Source of the DNA: Legionella drozanskii LLAP-1
GTDB taxonomy: Bacteria > Pseudomonadota > Gammaproteobacteria > Legionellales > Legionellaceae
DNA: 64,000 nucleotides
Direction of reading: 5' to 3'
NCBI RefSeq assembly: GCF_001467585.1
Contig: NZ_LNXY01000020.1
Location: 388,456 to 452,455, forward strand
Both the position numbers and the translations under genes were made by a program. The notes beneath the pieces were generated by a model, which made no database searches, was not told the origin of the DNA, and saw nothing but the letters and a program-made list of their open reading frames with translations. Shown here piece by piece: positions 9,847 through 19,210 of the stretch. The first letter of the stretch is position 1. Every line of letters starts with the position of its first letter.

Positions 9847-11613
9847 ATGAATAAAAAGCCTCTTGGCAAAACTGGCCCGCTGTATCGGCGCTTGCTGTCC
9901 TATGTTAAACCGTTTTGGCCTGTCCTGTTACTAGGCATATTTGCTAATATTCTTTACTCCGTTATTGACGCGGGTTTTACCTATATGATGCGTCCTTTTC
10001 TTGATAAAGGGTTCATCCATATCGATTTGGATTTCGTTAAAAAAATTCCTTTTATTGTTTTGATAGGTATCACGGTACGTGGATTAGTCAGTTCTTTGGG
10101 TAGTTATTGTATGACCTGGGTGGCTCGCTCGGTCGTCAAAGTGTTGCGTCAGCGTGTTTTCTCCCATATCGTTAAATTACCTGCCGATTATTACGACGAA
10201 GCGACTTCAGGACAACTGCTTTCTAAAATTCTTTACGATGTGGAGCAAGTGGCGCAGGTAAGTGCTGATGCCTTAACTGATTTTGTGCAAAACACCTGTT
10301 TGGTGATTGGTCTGCTCACTGTGATGTTTGTGATTTGCTGGCAATTATCGCTCATGTTCCTGTTAACGATTCCTTTTGTTGGATTCATTGTGGCTTACAC
10401 CAACAAACGTGTGCGTCGCATTAGCCATAAAGTACAAAAATCGATGGGTGAGGTCACTGAAATTGCTGGTGAAGTGATAGACGGTTATCGTGTGGTGCGT
10501 ATTTTTGGTGGTGAGCAGCATGAGGTTGAGAAATTCGATCGAGCCACCGAGATTTCGCGAAAAAATGACATGAAAGTGGCTGTTTCTAAAGCGATTAACG
10601 TGTCGGGTGTGCAATTTGTTATTGCTGTGGGAATCGCGGTAATTATTTTGGCAGCGATTCAATTATCAACCGTCATTACCATTACAGCAGGTTCTTTTCT
10701 TGCCATTATCGCGGCGATGCTGCAGCTCATTAAACCGATGAAAACGTTAACGACCTTGAATGCTCAGATTCAACGTGGGTTAGCAGGTGCTGAGAGTGTA
10801 TTTGATTTGCTTGATAAGCCGGTCGAAAGCAAAAAAGGTAAGCGACTCACGAAAAAAGCAAGAGGTGCCATCGGATTTGAGCAGGTTAGCTATGCCTATC
10901 GCCAAGGCCAACCGGTGCTGCATGAGGTGAGTTTTAACATTGCAGCAGGTGAAACAGTCGCTTTAGTGGGTCATTCTGGTAGCGGTAAAACGACAATTGC
11001 TAGTTTGTTACCACGATTTTATGAACTCAAAAAAGGTCGTATCACTTTAGATGGTGAATCGATTAGTGAAATGGCTTTAGACAGTTTGCGAGAGCAAATT
11101 GCCCTAGTGAGTCAAAATGTCACACTATTTAACGATAGTTTGGCAAATAACATTGCTTACGGCCGTTTTGATGTCAGTCGTGAACAGATTGAGCAAGCGG
11201 CGAGGTTTGCATTTGCAGATGAATTTATTAGACGATTGCCCAAGGGCTATGACACGCGTGTAGGTGAAAATGGAGTACTCTTGTCAGGTGGTCAGAGGCA
11301 GCGAATCGCGATTGCGCGAGCTATCCTAAAGGATGCTCCTATTCTCATTCTTGATGAAGCAACCTCCGCTTTGGATAGCGAATCAGAACGCTATATTCAA
11401 GTGGCTTTGGAGCAAATTATGCAAACGCGGACGACTTTAGTCATCGCCCATCGCTTGTCAACAATTAAAAGAGCAAATAAAATTGTTGTTATGAATCAAG
11501 GACATGTCGTTGAGCAGGGTTCGCATCAGCAATTACTGGACTTGGATGGACACTATGCTCAATTGTATCGAGTGCAGAAATTGGGTGTCGAACACGAAGA
11601 AGTTATCGCATAA
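9847..11613 (+). CDS. msbA: Lipid A export permease/ATP-binding protein MsbA
   Basis: A 588-residue half-transporter. It has an N-terminal transmembrane domain (segments near 25-45, 65-90, 140-185, 250-300) and a C-terminal nucleotide-binding domain with Walker A GHSGSGKTT near residue 376, Q-loop SQNV, signature LSGGQ near residue 482 and Walker B LILDEATSALDSESER. It flips core lipid A across the inner membrane. The assignment rests on the fold, the length and the direct one-base overlap of its stop with the lpxK start, a conserved msbA-lpxK pairing. Confidence 0.95.
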   Translation: MNKKPLGKTGPLYRRLLSYVKPFWPVLLLGIFANILYSVIDAGFTYMMRPFLDKGFIHIDLDFVKKIPFIVLIGITVRGLVSSLGSYCMTWVARSVVKVLRQRVFSHIVKLPADYYDEATSGQLLSKILYDVEQVAQVSADALTDFVQNTCLVIGLLTVMFVICWQLSLMFLLTIPFVGFIVAYTNKRVRRISHKVQKSMGEVTEIAGEVIDGYRVVRIFGGEQHEVEKFDRATEISRKNDMKVAVSKAINVSGVQFVIAVGIAVIILAAIQLSTVITITAGSFLAIIAAMLQLIKPMKTLTTLNAQIQRGLAGAESVFDLLDKPVESKKGKRLTKKARGAIGFEQVSYAYRQGQPVLHEVSFNIAAGETVALVGHSGSGKTTIASLLPRFYELKKGRITLDGESISEMALDSLREQIALVSQNVTLFNDSLANNIAYGRFDVSREQIEQAARFAFADEFIRRLPKGYDTRVGENGVLLSGGQRQRIAIARAILKDAPILILDEATSALDSESERYIQVALEQIMQTRTTLVIAHRLSTIKRANKIVVMNQGHVVEQGSHQQLLDLDGHYAQLYRVQKLGVEHEEVIA

Positions 11614-12584
11614 TGTTATTCAATATCGATAAATTATGGTATAAAAAACACCCATTGCGTTGGGTGCTTTGGCCCCTTGCTTTAGTTTACGCGGTTATTA
11701 CTAAACTTCGTCGTTTTTATTTACAACGCTTTCATCAGCTACAATTTCCCGTGCCTATCATTGTAGTTGGTAACTTAACCATAGGTGGTGTGGGAAAAAC
11801 ACCTTTGGTTATAGCTTTAGCAAAGCAATTACAAGCTAAGGGATTGCGTGTTGGAATCGTAAGTCGGGGTTATGGTGCGGCGATTAAACGATTTCCCCAC
11901 GAAGTTTCTCTTGATGATGCAGTAAACTGGGTCGGCGATGAGCCTTTTTTACTAGCAAAAAAAACGGGCTGTCCCGTGGTTATTGCTCCCAAGCGTGTTC
12001 AGGCAGTGAAGTATTTGTTGAATAAGCACCAAAGCCAAATCATTCTGAGTGACGATGGCTTGCAACATTATGCTATGGGACGAGCTATTGAAATTGTGGT
12101 GATCGATGGCTTGCGTCAATTAGGAAATGGGTTATGCTTGCCGGCAGGACCGCTGCGGGAAAGTGCCCAACGTTTGCAAAAAAGCGATTTCATTGTTGTT
12201 AACGATGGTGAATGGCCGAATGCCCATCGGATGACTTTGCAACCAGGTAAGTTAACGCAGCTTGTAACGGGACTTGAAATTTCGACTGAGAGTTTGTCGT
12301 CGCCAGTTGCTGCTATTGCAGCAATAGGTCATCCGCAACGATTTTTTAATACCTTGCAAAATATGGGATTAGCAATAATAAAATATCCTTTTCCGGATCA
12401 TCATCATTTCCAGGTAAAGGAATTACAGTTCGTAGCAAAAGCCGTAGTAATGACAGAAAAGGATGCGGTTAAATGCCAATCTTTTGCAGCAGACTCTTGG
12501 TATTTTTTACCCGTAGAGGCAAAATTAAGCGACGCATTTTGGCAGGCGCTATGGTCACATGAACAACTACAGGGTTGCATTTGA
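11613..12584 (+). CDS. lpxK: Tetraacyldisaccharide 4'-kinase
   Basis: A 323-residue enzyme that phosphorylates the 4' position of the lipid A disaccharide precursor at the inner membrane. It shows the P-loop VVGNLTIGGVGKTPLVIAL near residue 50, IVSRGYGA, the VGDEPFLLAKKTGCPVVIAPKR segment, LSDDGLQHY, and the C-terminal AIGHPQRFF, FPDHHHF and MTEKDAVKC stretches. The N-terminus has a hydrophobic anchor (WVLWPLALVYAVITKL). It overlaps msbA by one base, so the two are translationally coupled. Confidence 0.96.
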   Translation: MLFNIDKLWYKKHPLRWVLWPLALVYAVITKLRRFYLQRFHQLQFPVPIIVVGNLTIGGVGKTPLVIALAKQLQAKGLRVGIVSRGYGAAIKRFPHEVSLDDAVNWVGDEPFLLAKKTGCPVVIAPKRVQAVKYLLNKHQSQIILSDDGLQHYAMGRAIEIVVIDGLRQLGNGLCLPAGPLRESAQRLQKSDFIVVNDGEWPNAHRMTLQPGKLTQLVTGLEISTESLSSPVAAIAAIGHPQRFFNTLQNMGLAIIKYPFPDHHHFQVKELQFVAKAVVMTEKDAVKCQSFAADSWYFLPVEAKLSDAFWQALWSHEQLQGCI

Positions 12585-12585
12585 A

Positions 12586-13518
12586 ATGAGACATATAGGA
12601 TTGCGCAAGTTGATTGGAAGCTTTGTTTTTTTCGTGGCAAGTATTTGTGCTGCGGAATCAAGTGATCCAACAAAGATTGAACCGCAGAAGATTGAAAATA
12701 ATGTAGCGACCAACAATGCCTCGGAGGCTTATTGGGTATTCTCCGGTATAGTGACTAACGAAAGCGGTGAGCACTACAATTACTATTTCCAAATGCAACG
12801 TAAAAACACGCAATTTTATGCTGCGGCCACCCTCATTGACAATCAAAGTAAAAAAGTTCTGTTATTTGAAGAGAGTAACGCAGTTGTTGAACATCCTGAC
12901 GCAAAAAATTGGCGAGTCGGAAAGGCTTTTATGCAATTTAATCCAATCAATAATAGCTGGGTTTTTGGCGTAAAAACGGATGCAAATAAAGGGTTTAATT
13001 TTAAAGTTGATATGTTAGGACAAGCGATTAGTGCTCCGATTAGCCAAGATTTACGCTCTGGGGTTGAGTTGCTCATTAATCAAACCGGTCGTTTAAATGG
13101 CCATTTACAGACAGGTGCTAACACAAAAGATCAATTTGTTACAGCACCCAAAGCCTGGTTTAAGCAAGTGTGGGTGAGCCAACCACAAGAAAGTTTACAT
13201 CCCTTGACCGGTGTTTTATGTCAATTTAATGATGGATCTGGCTTTTATGCCGTCAATTTACAAGAACCAGATGCCTTAAGAGGGGCCATAGCCGGATGGC
13301 GTGATGGGCAGGGTGCTGCGACTGCTATGTCTCAGTTTGTGTCTGTTAAAGAAACAACACAAGAAGGAATCTGGCGCATTGGTATCCCCTCTCCAAAAGT
13401 TCAGCTCATTTTCCAGGATGCATTGGCAAGAGAAAAAAGAACGCATCAACTGATTGCAGGGGTTACCGAGGGTGAAATGCCTGGATTTTGCACAATAAGT
13501 AAAGATGATATTGGCTAG
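12586..13518 (+). CDS. Hypothetical exported protein downstream of lpxK
   Basis: About 310 residues from the ATG at 12586. This start is preferred over an upstream one at 12559 because it opens a clean signal peptide (MRHIGLRKLIGSFVFFVASICAAES). The mature part is beta-rich by eye, with repeated Trp/Gly/Asp stretches and a central FKVDMLGQAISAP segment. It follows lpxK by one base, so it is probably cotranscribed with msbA-lpxK and may have an envelope role. Its last bases overlap the end of the convergent gene: the two stop codons share CTAG at 13515-13518. No family recognised. Confidence 0.7.
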   Translation: MRHIGLRKLIGSFVFFVASICAAESSDPTKIEPQKIENNVATNNASEAYWVFSGIVTNESGEHYNYYFQMQRKNTQFYAAATLIDNQSKKVLLFEESNAVVEHPDAKNWRVGKAFMQFNPINNSWVFGVKTDANKGFNFKVDMLGQAISAPISQDLRSGVELLINQTGRLNGHLQTGANTKDQFVTAPKAWFKQVWVSQPQESLHPLTGVLCQFNDGSGFYAVNLQEPDALRGAIAGWRDGQGAATAMSQFVSVKETTQEGIWRIGIPSPKVQLIFQDALAREKRTHQLIAGVTEGEMPGFCTISKDDIG

Positions 13519-15404
13519 TTTAGCGTTTTAAAATGCACTATATACTCATGATTCCATTGCCATGATTGGCTTTGGTCTAATGAAATTTGAAACGATTTTA
13601 CCGCTTTTGTATCCAATTCACTTGCTTGATTATATAACAAAGCAAATTCAGCAGTATTTTCTATCAATGGTGATAAAAGAAAGCCTGATTTTGCCATATT
13701 TCTAATAAAGCGGTATTGTTTTTTTATGCCATTTTGCAGCTCGAAACTGATTTGTAATGGAGCGGGTTTGAAGAAAAGAATGGCTAAATATCCTCCCCAC
13801 GTCGGTTTAATCTCAATTTGAGCGAACAAGGGATGAGTCGTTTTAGGAAGCTCTATTGTCTCCCCTAAAAAATGCGTTTCACTGACTAATAATTGCGTAG
13901 AGTTTTCGGTAATCGGATTCCTTTTTTGTAAGAATAAGAAACCATTTTTAAATTCAACAGGTTGATAATTTGCAATTAATAAGGGCCAACTAGAGCCGTC
14001 CTCTAGAGAGGGAATTCTTTCATCGATGGGTTCTATTCTAAAAATAATATTATCCGGTCTGTTGTTCCCCAATAAATGCCTTCTATTTTTTTCGGCTAAA
14101 TTGGCAGTAAACACGGAATAGCTTTGAAATACTGGGCGGGGCGACCAGGTATTAGGAGAAGCGATCAAATAGGATTGATTCGAAGAATAAATATCCGTCG
14201 TTCCTAATAAAGAAGGAAAGGAACTGCGCTGCTGCAGAAAATTCATTGCGAGCTCAAAATCCTTCCTGAAGCTATTTGGGTCATTAATCCTATGTTTAAG
14301 TCCAAACCAGGCAGCCGTATAGGTGGATTTGAAGTTATTAGCTATTGAAATAGGGGTGTAATGGCTGTTGATATAAGACCAAGTATTCAGCGAAAAAAGA
14401 ATAAGAAGGAGCGTTAGCTTGGAATTAAACATAAATGGAAGCATCAGTGCAGCAATGAGAATCGATGAACTCGCGATGAATGCATGCCCGTAATGGCGTG
14501 TGAATCCTGTTTTAAAAGAAAGAAATAAGAAGATAAAAAAAATCCCTAAAATAAATAATCGAGCAGTCGCTGGTAACTGTTTCCTAAAGACAATAAACAA
14601 AAAAATGAGCACAGAATTAACCAGATATAAAATAATTTCATCATGAATACCGTCAACTGACATGGCTTCCGTGAAACTAGAAGCGAGAGAAATAGTGCTA
14701 CTCATATAAGGTAATAAATTATTCACGGATTGCCCTGCGACAAGCCAAAATAACACTAAGGAGACAAGGGGGGAAAGGAGGCAAAGAAGAGCCGATTGAT
14801 TTTTTTTATTGATTAAAAAATACCCTGCGCAAAGAGCTGCAACGAGTGCACACAAAATCAGAAGTGAGCCTTTGATCAAAGGGAGTAAACCAAAAGGGGC
14901 AAAAAATAAGACTAAATAGAATCTGTGAGCTAAGCCAGTTGGTTTTTCACAAGCATTCATTTTAAAGCAAGCTAATCCAACCAGAAGTGGGTAAGAGAAC
15001 AATAATGAATCCCGCACATAAATCATGGTTAACAGCAGACCGCAAAAGAGCAGAGTCCAATGCCATTTAATTCCTCTCATTAAATAAAGAAAACACATCC
15101 AGTAGGATACAGCCAAATAGAAACTCCCACTCATCATCATTAAATCAGTGCTCGGGTGATAAGCTTTGGTATAGATGGCGGAATAAGGGCCGAGAGTAAA
15201 AACGATGTCCTTACCAAAGGCAAGGCCTAGAGCCAGCGCTTGATTTAAGCCAAGAGCCCAGGATGGATCAAGACCTGGAGCAGGCATTTTGGGAGAGAAA
15301 GGCACAAAAACGCTGATGGTGATCACTAATAGGAAGGATTTTAAAAACAGATCAATGAGGGCGTTGAGCTTGAAATGAGTAAAAGGTTTTATTTCCTTAT
15401 TCAA
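13515..15404 (-). CDS. Polytopic inner-membrane protein, GT-C-like
   Basis: A 629-residue protein with about ten hydrophobic segments in residues 20-350 and a soluble C-terminal domain of about 270 residues. The N-terminal loop carries GLDPSWALGLNQALALGLAFGKDIVFTLGPYSAIY, a pattern of acidic and aromatic residues in the first periplasmic loop that recalls GT-C fold membrane glycosyltransferases. That assignment is inference; no donor or substrate can be named. It is convergent with the exported-protein gene (shared CTAG stops) and divergent from oxyR. Confidence 0.65.
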   Translation of the reverse strand: MNKEIKPFTHFKLNALIDLFLKSFLLVITISVFVPFSPKMPAPGLDPSWALGLNQALALGLAFGKDIVFTLGPYSAIYTKAYHPSTDLMMMSGSFYLAVSYWMCFLYLMRGIKWHWTLLFCGLLLTMIYVRDSLLFSYPLLVGLACFKMNACEKPTGLAHRFYLVLFFAPFGLLPLIKGSLLILCALVAALCAGYFLINKKNQSALLCLLSPLVSLVLFWLVAGQSVNNLLPYMSSTISLASSFTEAMSVDGIHDEIILYLVNSVLIFLFIVFRKQLPATARLFILGIFFIFLFLSFKTGFTRHYGHAFIASSSILIAALMLPFMFNSKLTLLLILFSLNTWSYINSHYTPISIANNFKSTYTAAWFGLKHRINDPNSFRKDFELAMNFLQQRSSFPSLLGTTDIYSSNQSYLIASPNTWSPRPVFQSYSVFTANLAEKNRRHLLGNNRPDNIIFRIEPIDERIPSLEDGSSWPLLIANYQPVEFKNGFLFLQKRNPITENSTQLLVSETHFLGETIELPKTTHPLFAQIEIKPTWGGYLAILFFKPAPLQISFELQNGIKKQYRFIRNMAKSGFLLSPLIENTAEFALLYNQASELDTKAVKSFQISLDQSQSWQWNHEYIVHFKTLN

Positions 15405-15512
15405 TGCGCTGTCCTATTATTTGTTATAAATAAGCCCATCCTACTTAAAGAATGGGTATAGAATTCGTCATTGTACTGCAGTACTCACCCTAGGTGAAAT
15501 GTGAGGAAAAAA

Positions 15513-16415
15513 ATGAATTTACGGGATTTACAGTATTTTGTAGTTTTAGCAGAGGTCATGCATTTTGGTGAAGCAGCAAAACGATGCCATGTGAGCCAAC
15601 CTACACTCAGTATGCAGATTAAAAAGCTTGAAGAAGAATTAGGATTGACTCTCTTTGAGCGAAATAACAAACAAGTTATGTTGACTGAGCAAGGGAAGGC
15701 TTTAGTGGGGCGTGTGCAAGAAATCTTAGCGCAAGTGGCAGAAATTAAAGAAATAGCGCGAGCTTCTGCCGATCCTTTTGCTGGCGAGTTACGTTTAGGG
15801 GCAATTCCTACTTTGGCACCTTATTTGTTGCCTCAGATTATGCCAAAAATTCAAACGAGTTTTCCTAAGTTACGTGTGTGGTTAGTTGAGGACAAAACGC
15901 ATCGTTTAATTGATAAATTAACTTCTGGGCAACTAGATGCAGCATTGATGGCGATACCGGTTGAGGGCGAGTTTGATAAGCAAATTCTTTTTGAAGAGCC
16001 ATTTTATTTTGCTGCCGCGACTCACTCATCAATAAAAAACAAAACCGAGATCCAGATCAAAGAATTAGTTGATCAACCAATCCTGCTTTTGGAGGAGGGT
16101 CATTGTTTACGTGAACAAGCGATGTCGGTGTGTCGCTTAGCAAAGGCGGAAATACGTGCTGATTTTACCGCAACCAGTTTAGAAACCTTGCGGTTGATGG
16201 TGCAGTCAGGAATAGGAGTAACTCTTTTACCGGCGTTGGCTATTCAGAATACAGAAGCGAGTAATTTACAAATTCTACCCTTTGCTCAACCCGCGCCTTC
16301 ACGCTCAATTGCTCTCTATTGGCGACCCAGTACAGCCAAGTTGGCGTGTCTAAAAGCGTTAGCACAATTGATTAGCTCGATAATTCAGCCTTTGCTAAAA
16401 GAGACGGGGGTGTAG
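15513..16415 (+). CDS. oxyR: Hydrogen-peroxide sensing LysR regulator OxyR
   Basis: A 300-residue LysR-type regulator starting at 15513, where GAGG sits 7 bp upstream; a GTG four codons earlier is less likely. The N-terminal helix-turn-helix (MNLRDLQYFVVLAEVMHFGEAAKRCHVSQPTLSMQIKKLE) is followed by an effector domain with GHCLREQAMSVCRLA. The two cysteines fall at residues 198 and 207, matching the redox pair of Escherichia coli OxyR (199/208), and ATSLETLRLMVQSGIGVTLLPALA follows as in that protein. It should form a disulfide with peroxide and activate peroxidase genes. No target gene is adjacent. Confidence 0.93.
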   Translation: MNLRDLQYFVVLAEVMHFGEAAKRCHVSQPTLSMQIKKLEEELGLTLFERNNKQVMLTEQGKALVGRVQEILAQVAEIKEIARASADPFAGELRLGAIPTLAPYLLPQIMPKIQTSFPKLRVWLVEDKTHRLIDKLTSGQLDAALMAIPVEGEFDKQILFEEPFYFAAATHSSIKNKTEIQIKELVDQPILLLEEGHCLREQAMSVCRLAKAEIRADFTATSLETLRLMVQSGIGVTLLPALAIQNTEASNLQILPFAQPAPSRSIALYWRPSTAKLACLKALAQLISSIIQPLLKETGV

Positions 16416-16491
16416 GTAAGAGCTAGGCGTCATCAGGCTACAATAATTTTCCCTCCCCACAGTCCCTCGCCCGCGCAAGAAGCTCGATAAC

Positions 16492-16555
16492 TAGGTGGGA
16501 ATAGAACACGGATGTCTGAGAAAAATTTTTGGGCTATAGGCCTTGGCCCCACCTA
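16492..16555. repeat. Degenerate GTTGGGCC-family inverted repeat (copy 2)
   Basis: TAGGTGGG at 16492-16499 faces CCCACCTA at 16548-16555, and the right part reads TAGGCCTTGGCCCCACCTA, close to the half-palindrome at 3673-3702. It lies between the convergent oxyR and csiV-like genes and may serve both as a transcript end. No T-run is present. Confidence 0.5.
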
Positions 16556-17116
16556 CGATAGCTGATGAATCTTAATTAACATCCCCGCTTGCGGATGGTC
16601 AAAATAATAAGTATCTCCCCCTTTTAATCGTTGTTTTTGCGCAAATACAAAGGGAGATTGCTGATTGTCTGGCGTCGAGAACAATAATTCGGTATTCAAC
16701 AAATAATAATTCGAGCGTTGAATGCGCAGAGAGCCTTCGAGTTCCCAACCATCGCGATTAATTTTGGGGAGGGCGATAGCACGTTGATTATTGAGTGGCT
16801 GTAGCCAAGTGTAATGTAACAAAACACGATATTCAGGTTTGCGATGTAAGGCCCAATATTCTTCTCGTAATTGTGAAGAAGAGGAGGGTAGTAAATGATA
16901 AGGGGTTAATTTTTTAGTAGCCTCTGTTTGTAATGGAATAGCCTTAGCACTTTCGGAGGATAGCGTTGAGTGGAGGGATAATTCCGGAGTGAGAGCAGAG
17001 GTTCGTTGATGCGTGAAGATAATCAAATCGACCTGATAAAATGTAGCGGCATTTTCTTCTGCTTGCACTAAGCAAGACATGAGGATGAAAACCATCGTAA
17101 TAGCGATTCTGACCAT
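16553..17116 (-). CDS. CsiV-like periplasmic protein
   Basis: 187 residues with a cleavable signal peptide (MVRIAITMVFILMSCLVQAEE). The mature start YQVDLIIFTHQ is followed by YRVLLHYTWLQPL, the GWELEGSLRIQRSNYYLLNTELLF block and a basic RLKGGDTYYFDHPQAGMLIKI end, the layout of the CsiV family described as a peptidoglycan-associated partner of cell-shape control in Pseudomonas. It is a little shorter than the Pseudomonas proteins. Monocistronic, divergent from the ABC gene at 17237. The family call is by remembered motif pattern. Confidence 0.65.
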   Translation of the reverse strand: MVRIAITMVFILMSCLVQAEENAATFYQVDLIIFTHQRTSALTPELSLHSTLSSESAKAIPLQTEATKKLTPYHLLPSSSSQLREEYWALHRKPEYRVLLHYTWLQPLNNQRAIALPKINRDGWELEGSLRIQRSNYYLLNTELLFSTPDNQQSPFVFAQKQRLKGGDTYYFDHPQAGMLIKIHQLS

Positions 17117-17236
17117 TTTTTATTCTTCTTATTATGAGTTTTTGAGAAATTATACCGAGGTGTTATCAAGGTGTCAGCATTGTTCCTTTGCTCATCTCTT
17201 GTTAGAGTGATCATTCCTTTTGATTCCTATTAGTTT

Positions 17237-19066
17237 ATGAGCAAGTTTGTGGAAATTAAACAGCTAAGTGTTGCTTTTCAAAACAAGGATAAATGGGTTA
17301 CCGCCGTTGACAGGCTAAATTTTATGCTGCATCCCGGAGATACTCTCGCTTTATTGGGTGAATCGGGTTGTGGGAAATCGCTGACTTCGCTAGCGTTAAT
17401 GCGTCTTTTGCCACGCAATGCAGCCTACGGCCGCACCAGTGAAATCAAAATTGATGGGCAAGATATCTTGGATATTCCTGAGTCTGTGATGCGTTCATTG
17501 CGTGGCCGAAGACTTGCTATGATTTTTCAGGAACCCATGACTGCGTTAAATCCTGTGCTCACCATTGGCGAACAGCTTGTTGAAATTTTAGAAAAACATC
17601 AGGGTGGAGTTCGCCGAATGAAACAACGGTTGGTCGAACTGCTTGAAGAAGTAGAAATGCCTAAACCGACATTGCGACTTCAACAATACCCACATCAGTT
17701 ATCGGGAGGGCAGAAACAACGGGTCGTCATTGCCATGGCTTTGGCTGCAAAACCCGAAATATTAATCGCTGATGAACCCACCACCGCATTGGATGTCACT
17801 ATTCAGGCGCAGATTTTAGCTTTATTGAAAAAATTACAACGGCAACATCAAATGAGTATGCTACTCATTACTCATGATTTGGGTGTCGTAAAGGCAGTGG
17901 CCGATCGCGTTTGTGTGATGTATGCGGGTCAAATTGTTGAGCAAGCTGCTGTGGACGATTTTTTTTCTCAAGTGTTGCATCCCTATTCTCAGCAATTGCT
18001 CGCTTCACTACCTAATTTTAACAAACGACAACAGCGATTACAGGCCATCCCCGGTGCCGTGCCGACTTTAGATAGTTTACCTGAGGGATGTCGGTTTCAT
18101 CCACGTTGTGCACATGCTTTCTCACTCTGCGATTTTAAAGAACCGCAATTACAAGTTATTCAGCGGCGGCAGGTACGTTGCCATTTATATCCCGAACATG
18201 AGCAACCGCCAGCGTTAACCGTTCAAGAAATAGAGCGCAGGGTTGTCAAGGAAAGTCATGAGCTATTATTGGAGGTCAAACAGTTGATGGTTCATTTCTC
18301 CACAAAGAGAAAATTATTTCAACGAAAAATAGAACCTATCAAGGCGGTTGATAGTTTGTCTTTTGATTTATATAAAGGGAAAACCTTAGCATTAGTTGGT
18401 GAGTCGGGATGTGGAAAAACGACCACAAGCCGCGCTTTATTGCGCTTACAACCAATCACTAGCGGGGAAATTTATTATCAAGGTCACAATGTGAGGGCTT
18501 TAAAAGGTAGAGGGTTACGCGAGTATCGTAAAAAGGTGCAGATTATTTTTCAAGATCCTTTTTCTTCGATGAATCCGCGGATGACTGTGGGTGAGATCCT
18601 AGCAGAAGGGATGCTCGCTCAAGGATTCAGTACAATGCAGATTCATAAAAAACAACAACTCCTTTTAGAGCAAGTCAATTTACCCCGTAATAGCTTACAT
18701 CGCTATCCGCACCAATTTTCGGGCGGTCAGCGCCAACGAATTTGCATTGCACGAGCCCTAGCTACTGAGCCTGAAGTATTGATCTGTGATGAGCCAACGA
18801 GTGCTCTGGATATTTCGGTTCAGGCGCAAATACTGAATCTATTGAAAGATCTGCAACAAGAATCAGGATTAGCCTATTTATTCATTACGCATAACATGGC
18901 AGTCGTTTCTTACATCGCTGACGAGGTATTAGTGATGCATGACGGAAAAATGGTGGAGCAAGGAAGTTGTGAAAAGATTTTAAAACATCCTGAGCAAGCA
19001 TACACACGTCAGTTGTTAGCCAGCGTGTTACAAATTAACTCAGAACAAAATGAACTATTCGTCTGA
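17237..19066 (+). CDS. Peptide ABC transporter, fused double ATPase (YejF/GsiA type)
   Basis: A 609-residue fusion of two oligopeptide-type ATPases. Domain 1 has Walker A GESGCGKSLTS, signature LSGGQKQR and Walker B ILIADEPTTALDVT. Domain 2 has GESGCGKTTTS, FSGGQRQR and VLICDEPTSALDIS. Between them is the CRFHPRCAHAFSLCDF segment typical of OppD-like subunits. Together they would power import of peptides or similar solutes. No permease or binding-protein gene lies next to it, so the partners must be elsewhere. YejF-like proteins share this length and order. Confidence 0.88.
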   Translation: MSKFVEIKQLSVAFQNKDKWVTAVDRLNFMLHPGDTLALLGESGCGKSLTSLALMRLLPRNAAYGRTSEIKIDGQDILDIPESVMRSLRGRRLAMIFQEPMTALNPVLTIGEQLVEILEKHQGGVRRMKQRLVELLEEVEMPKPTLRLQQYPHQLSGGQKQRVVIAMALAAKPEILIADEPTTALDVTIQAQILALLKKLQRQHQMSMLLITHDLGVVKAVADRVCVMYAGQIVEQAAVDDFFSQVLHPYSQQLLASLPNFNKRQQRLQAIPGAVPTLDSLPEGCRFHPRCAHAFSLCDFKEPQLQVIQRRQVRCHLYPEHEQPPALTVQEIERRVVKESHELLLEVKQLMVHFSTKRKLFQRKIEPIKAVDSLSFDLYKGKTLALVGESGCGKTTTSRALLRLQPITSGEIYYQGHNVRALKGRGLREYRKKVQIIFQDPFSSMNPRMTVGEILAEGMLAQGFSTMQIHKKQQLLLEQVNLPRNSLHRYPHQFSGGQRQRICIARALATEPEVLICDEPTSALDISVQAQILNLLKDLQQESGLAYLFITHNMAVVSYIADEVLVMHDGKMVEQGSCEKILKHPEQAYTRQLLASVLQINSEQNELFV

Positions 19067-19210
19067 GGTTGAGACTTTAGTTTGATTGAAACTCCATTTG
19101 GCTTCATTTCGGTTTCTAAGGTATTTGTTTGTTGAGCGAGTTGCTTGACTCTGAAAACATAGGGATTCAACTCCTAGACAACGGTTCAGACTAAGGCTTG
19201 CAAGAAGCCT

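Noticed and set aside
17237..19066. EttA-like or drug efflux ABC-F protein
   Set aside because: The inter-domain Cys/His segment and GESGCGKS loops are of the oligopeptide importer type, not ABC-F.
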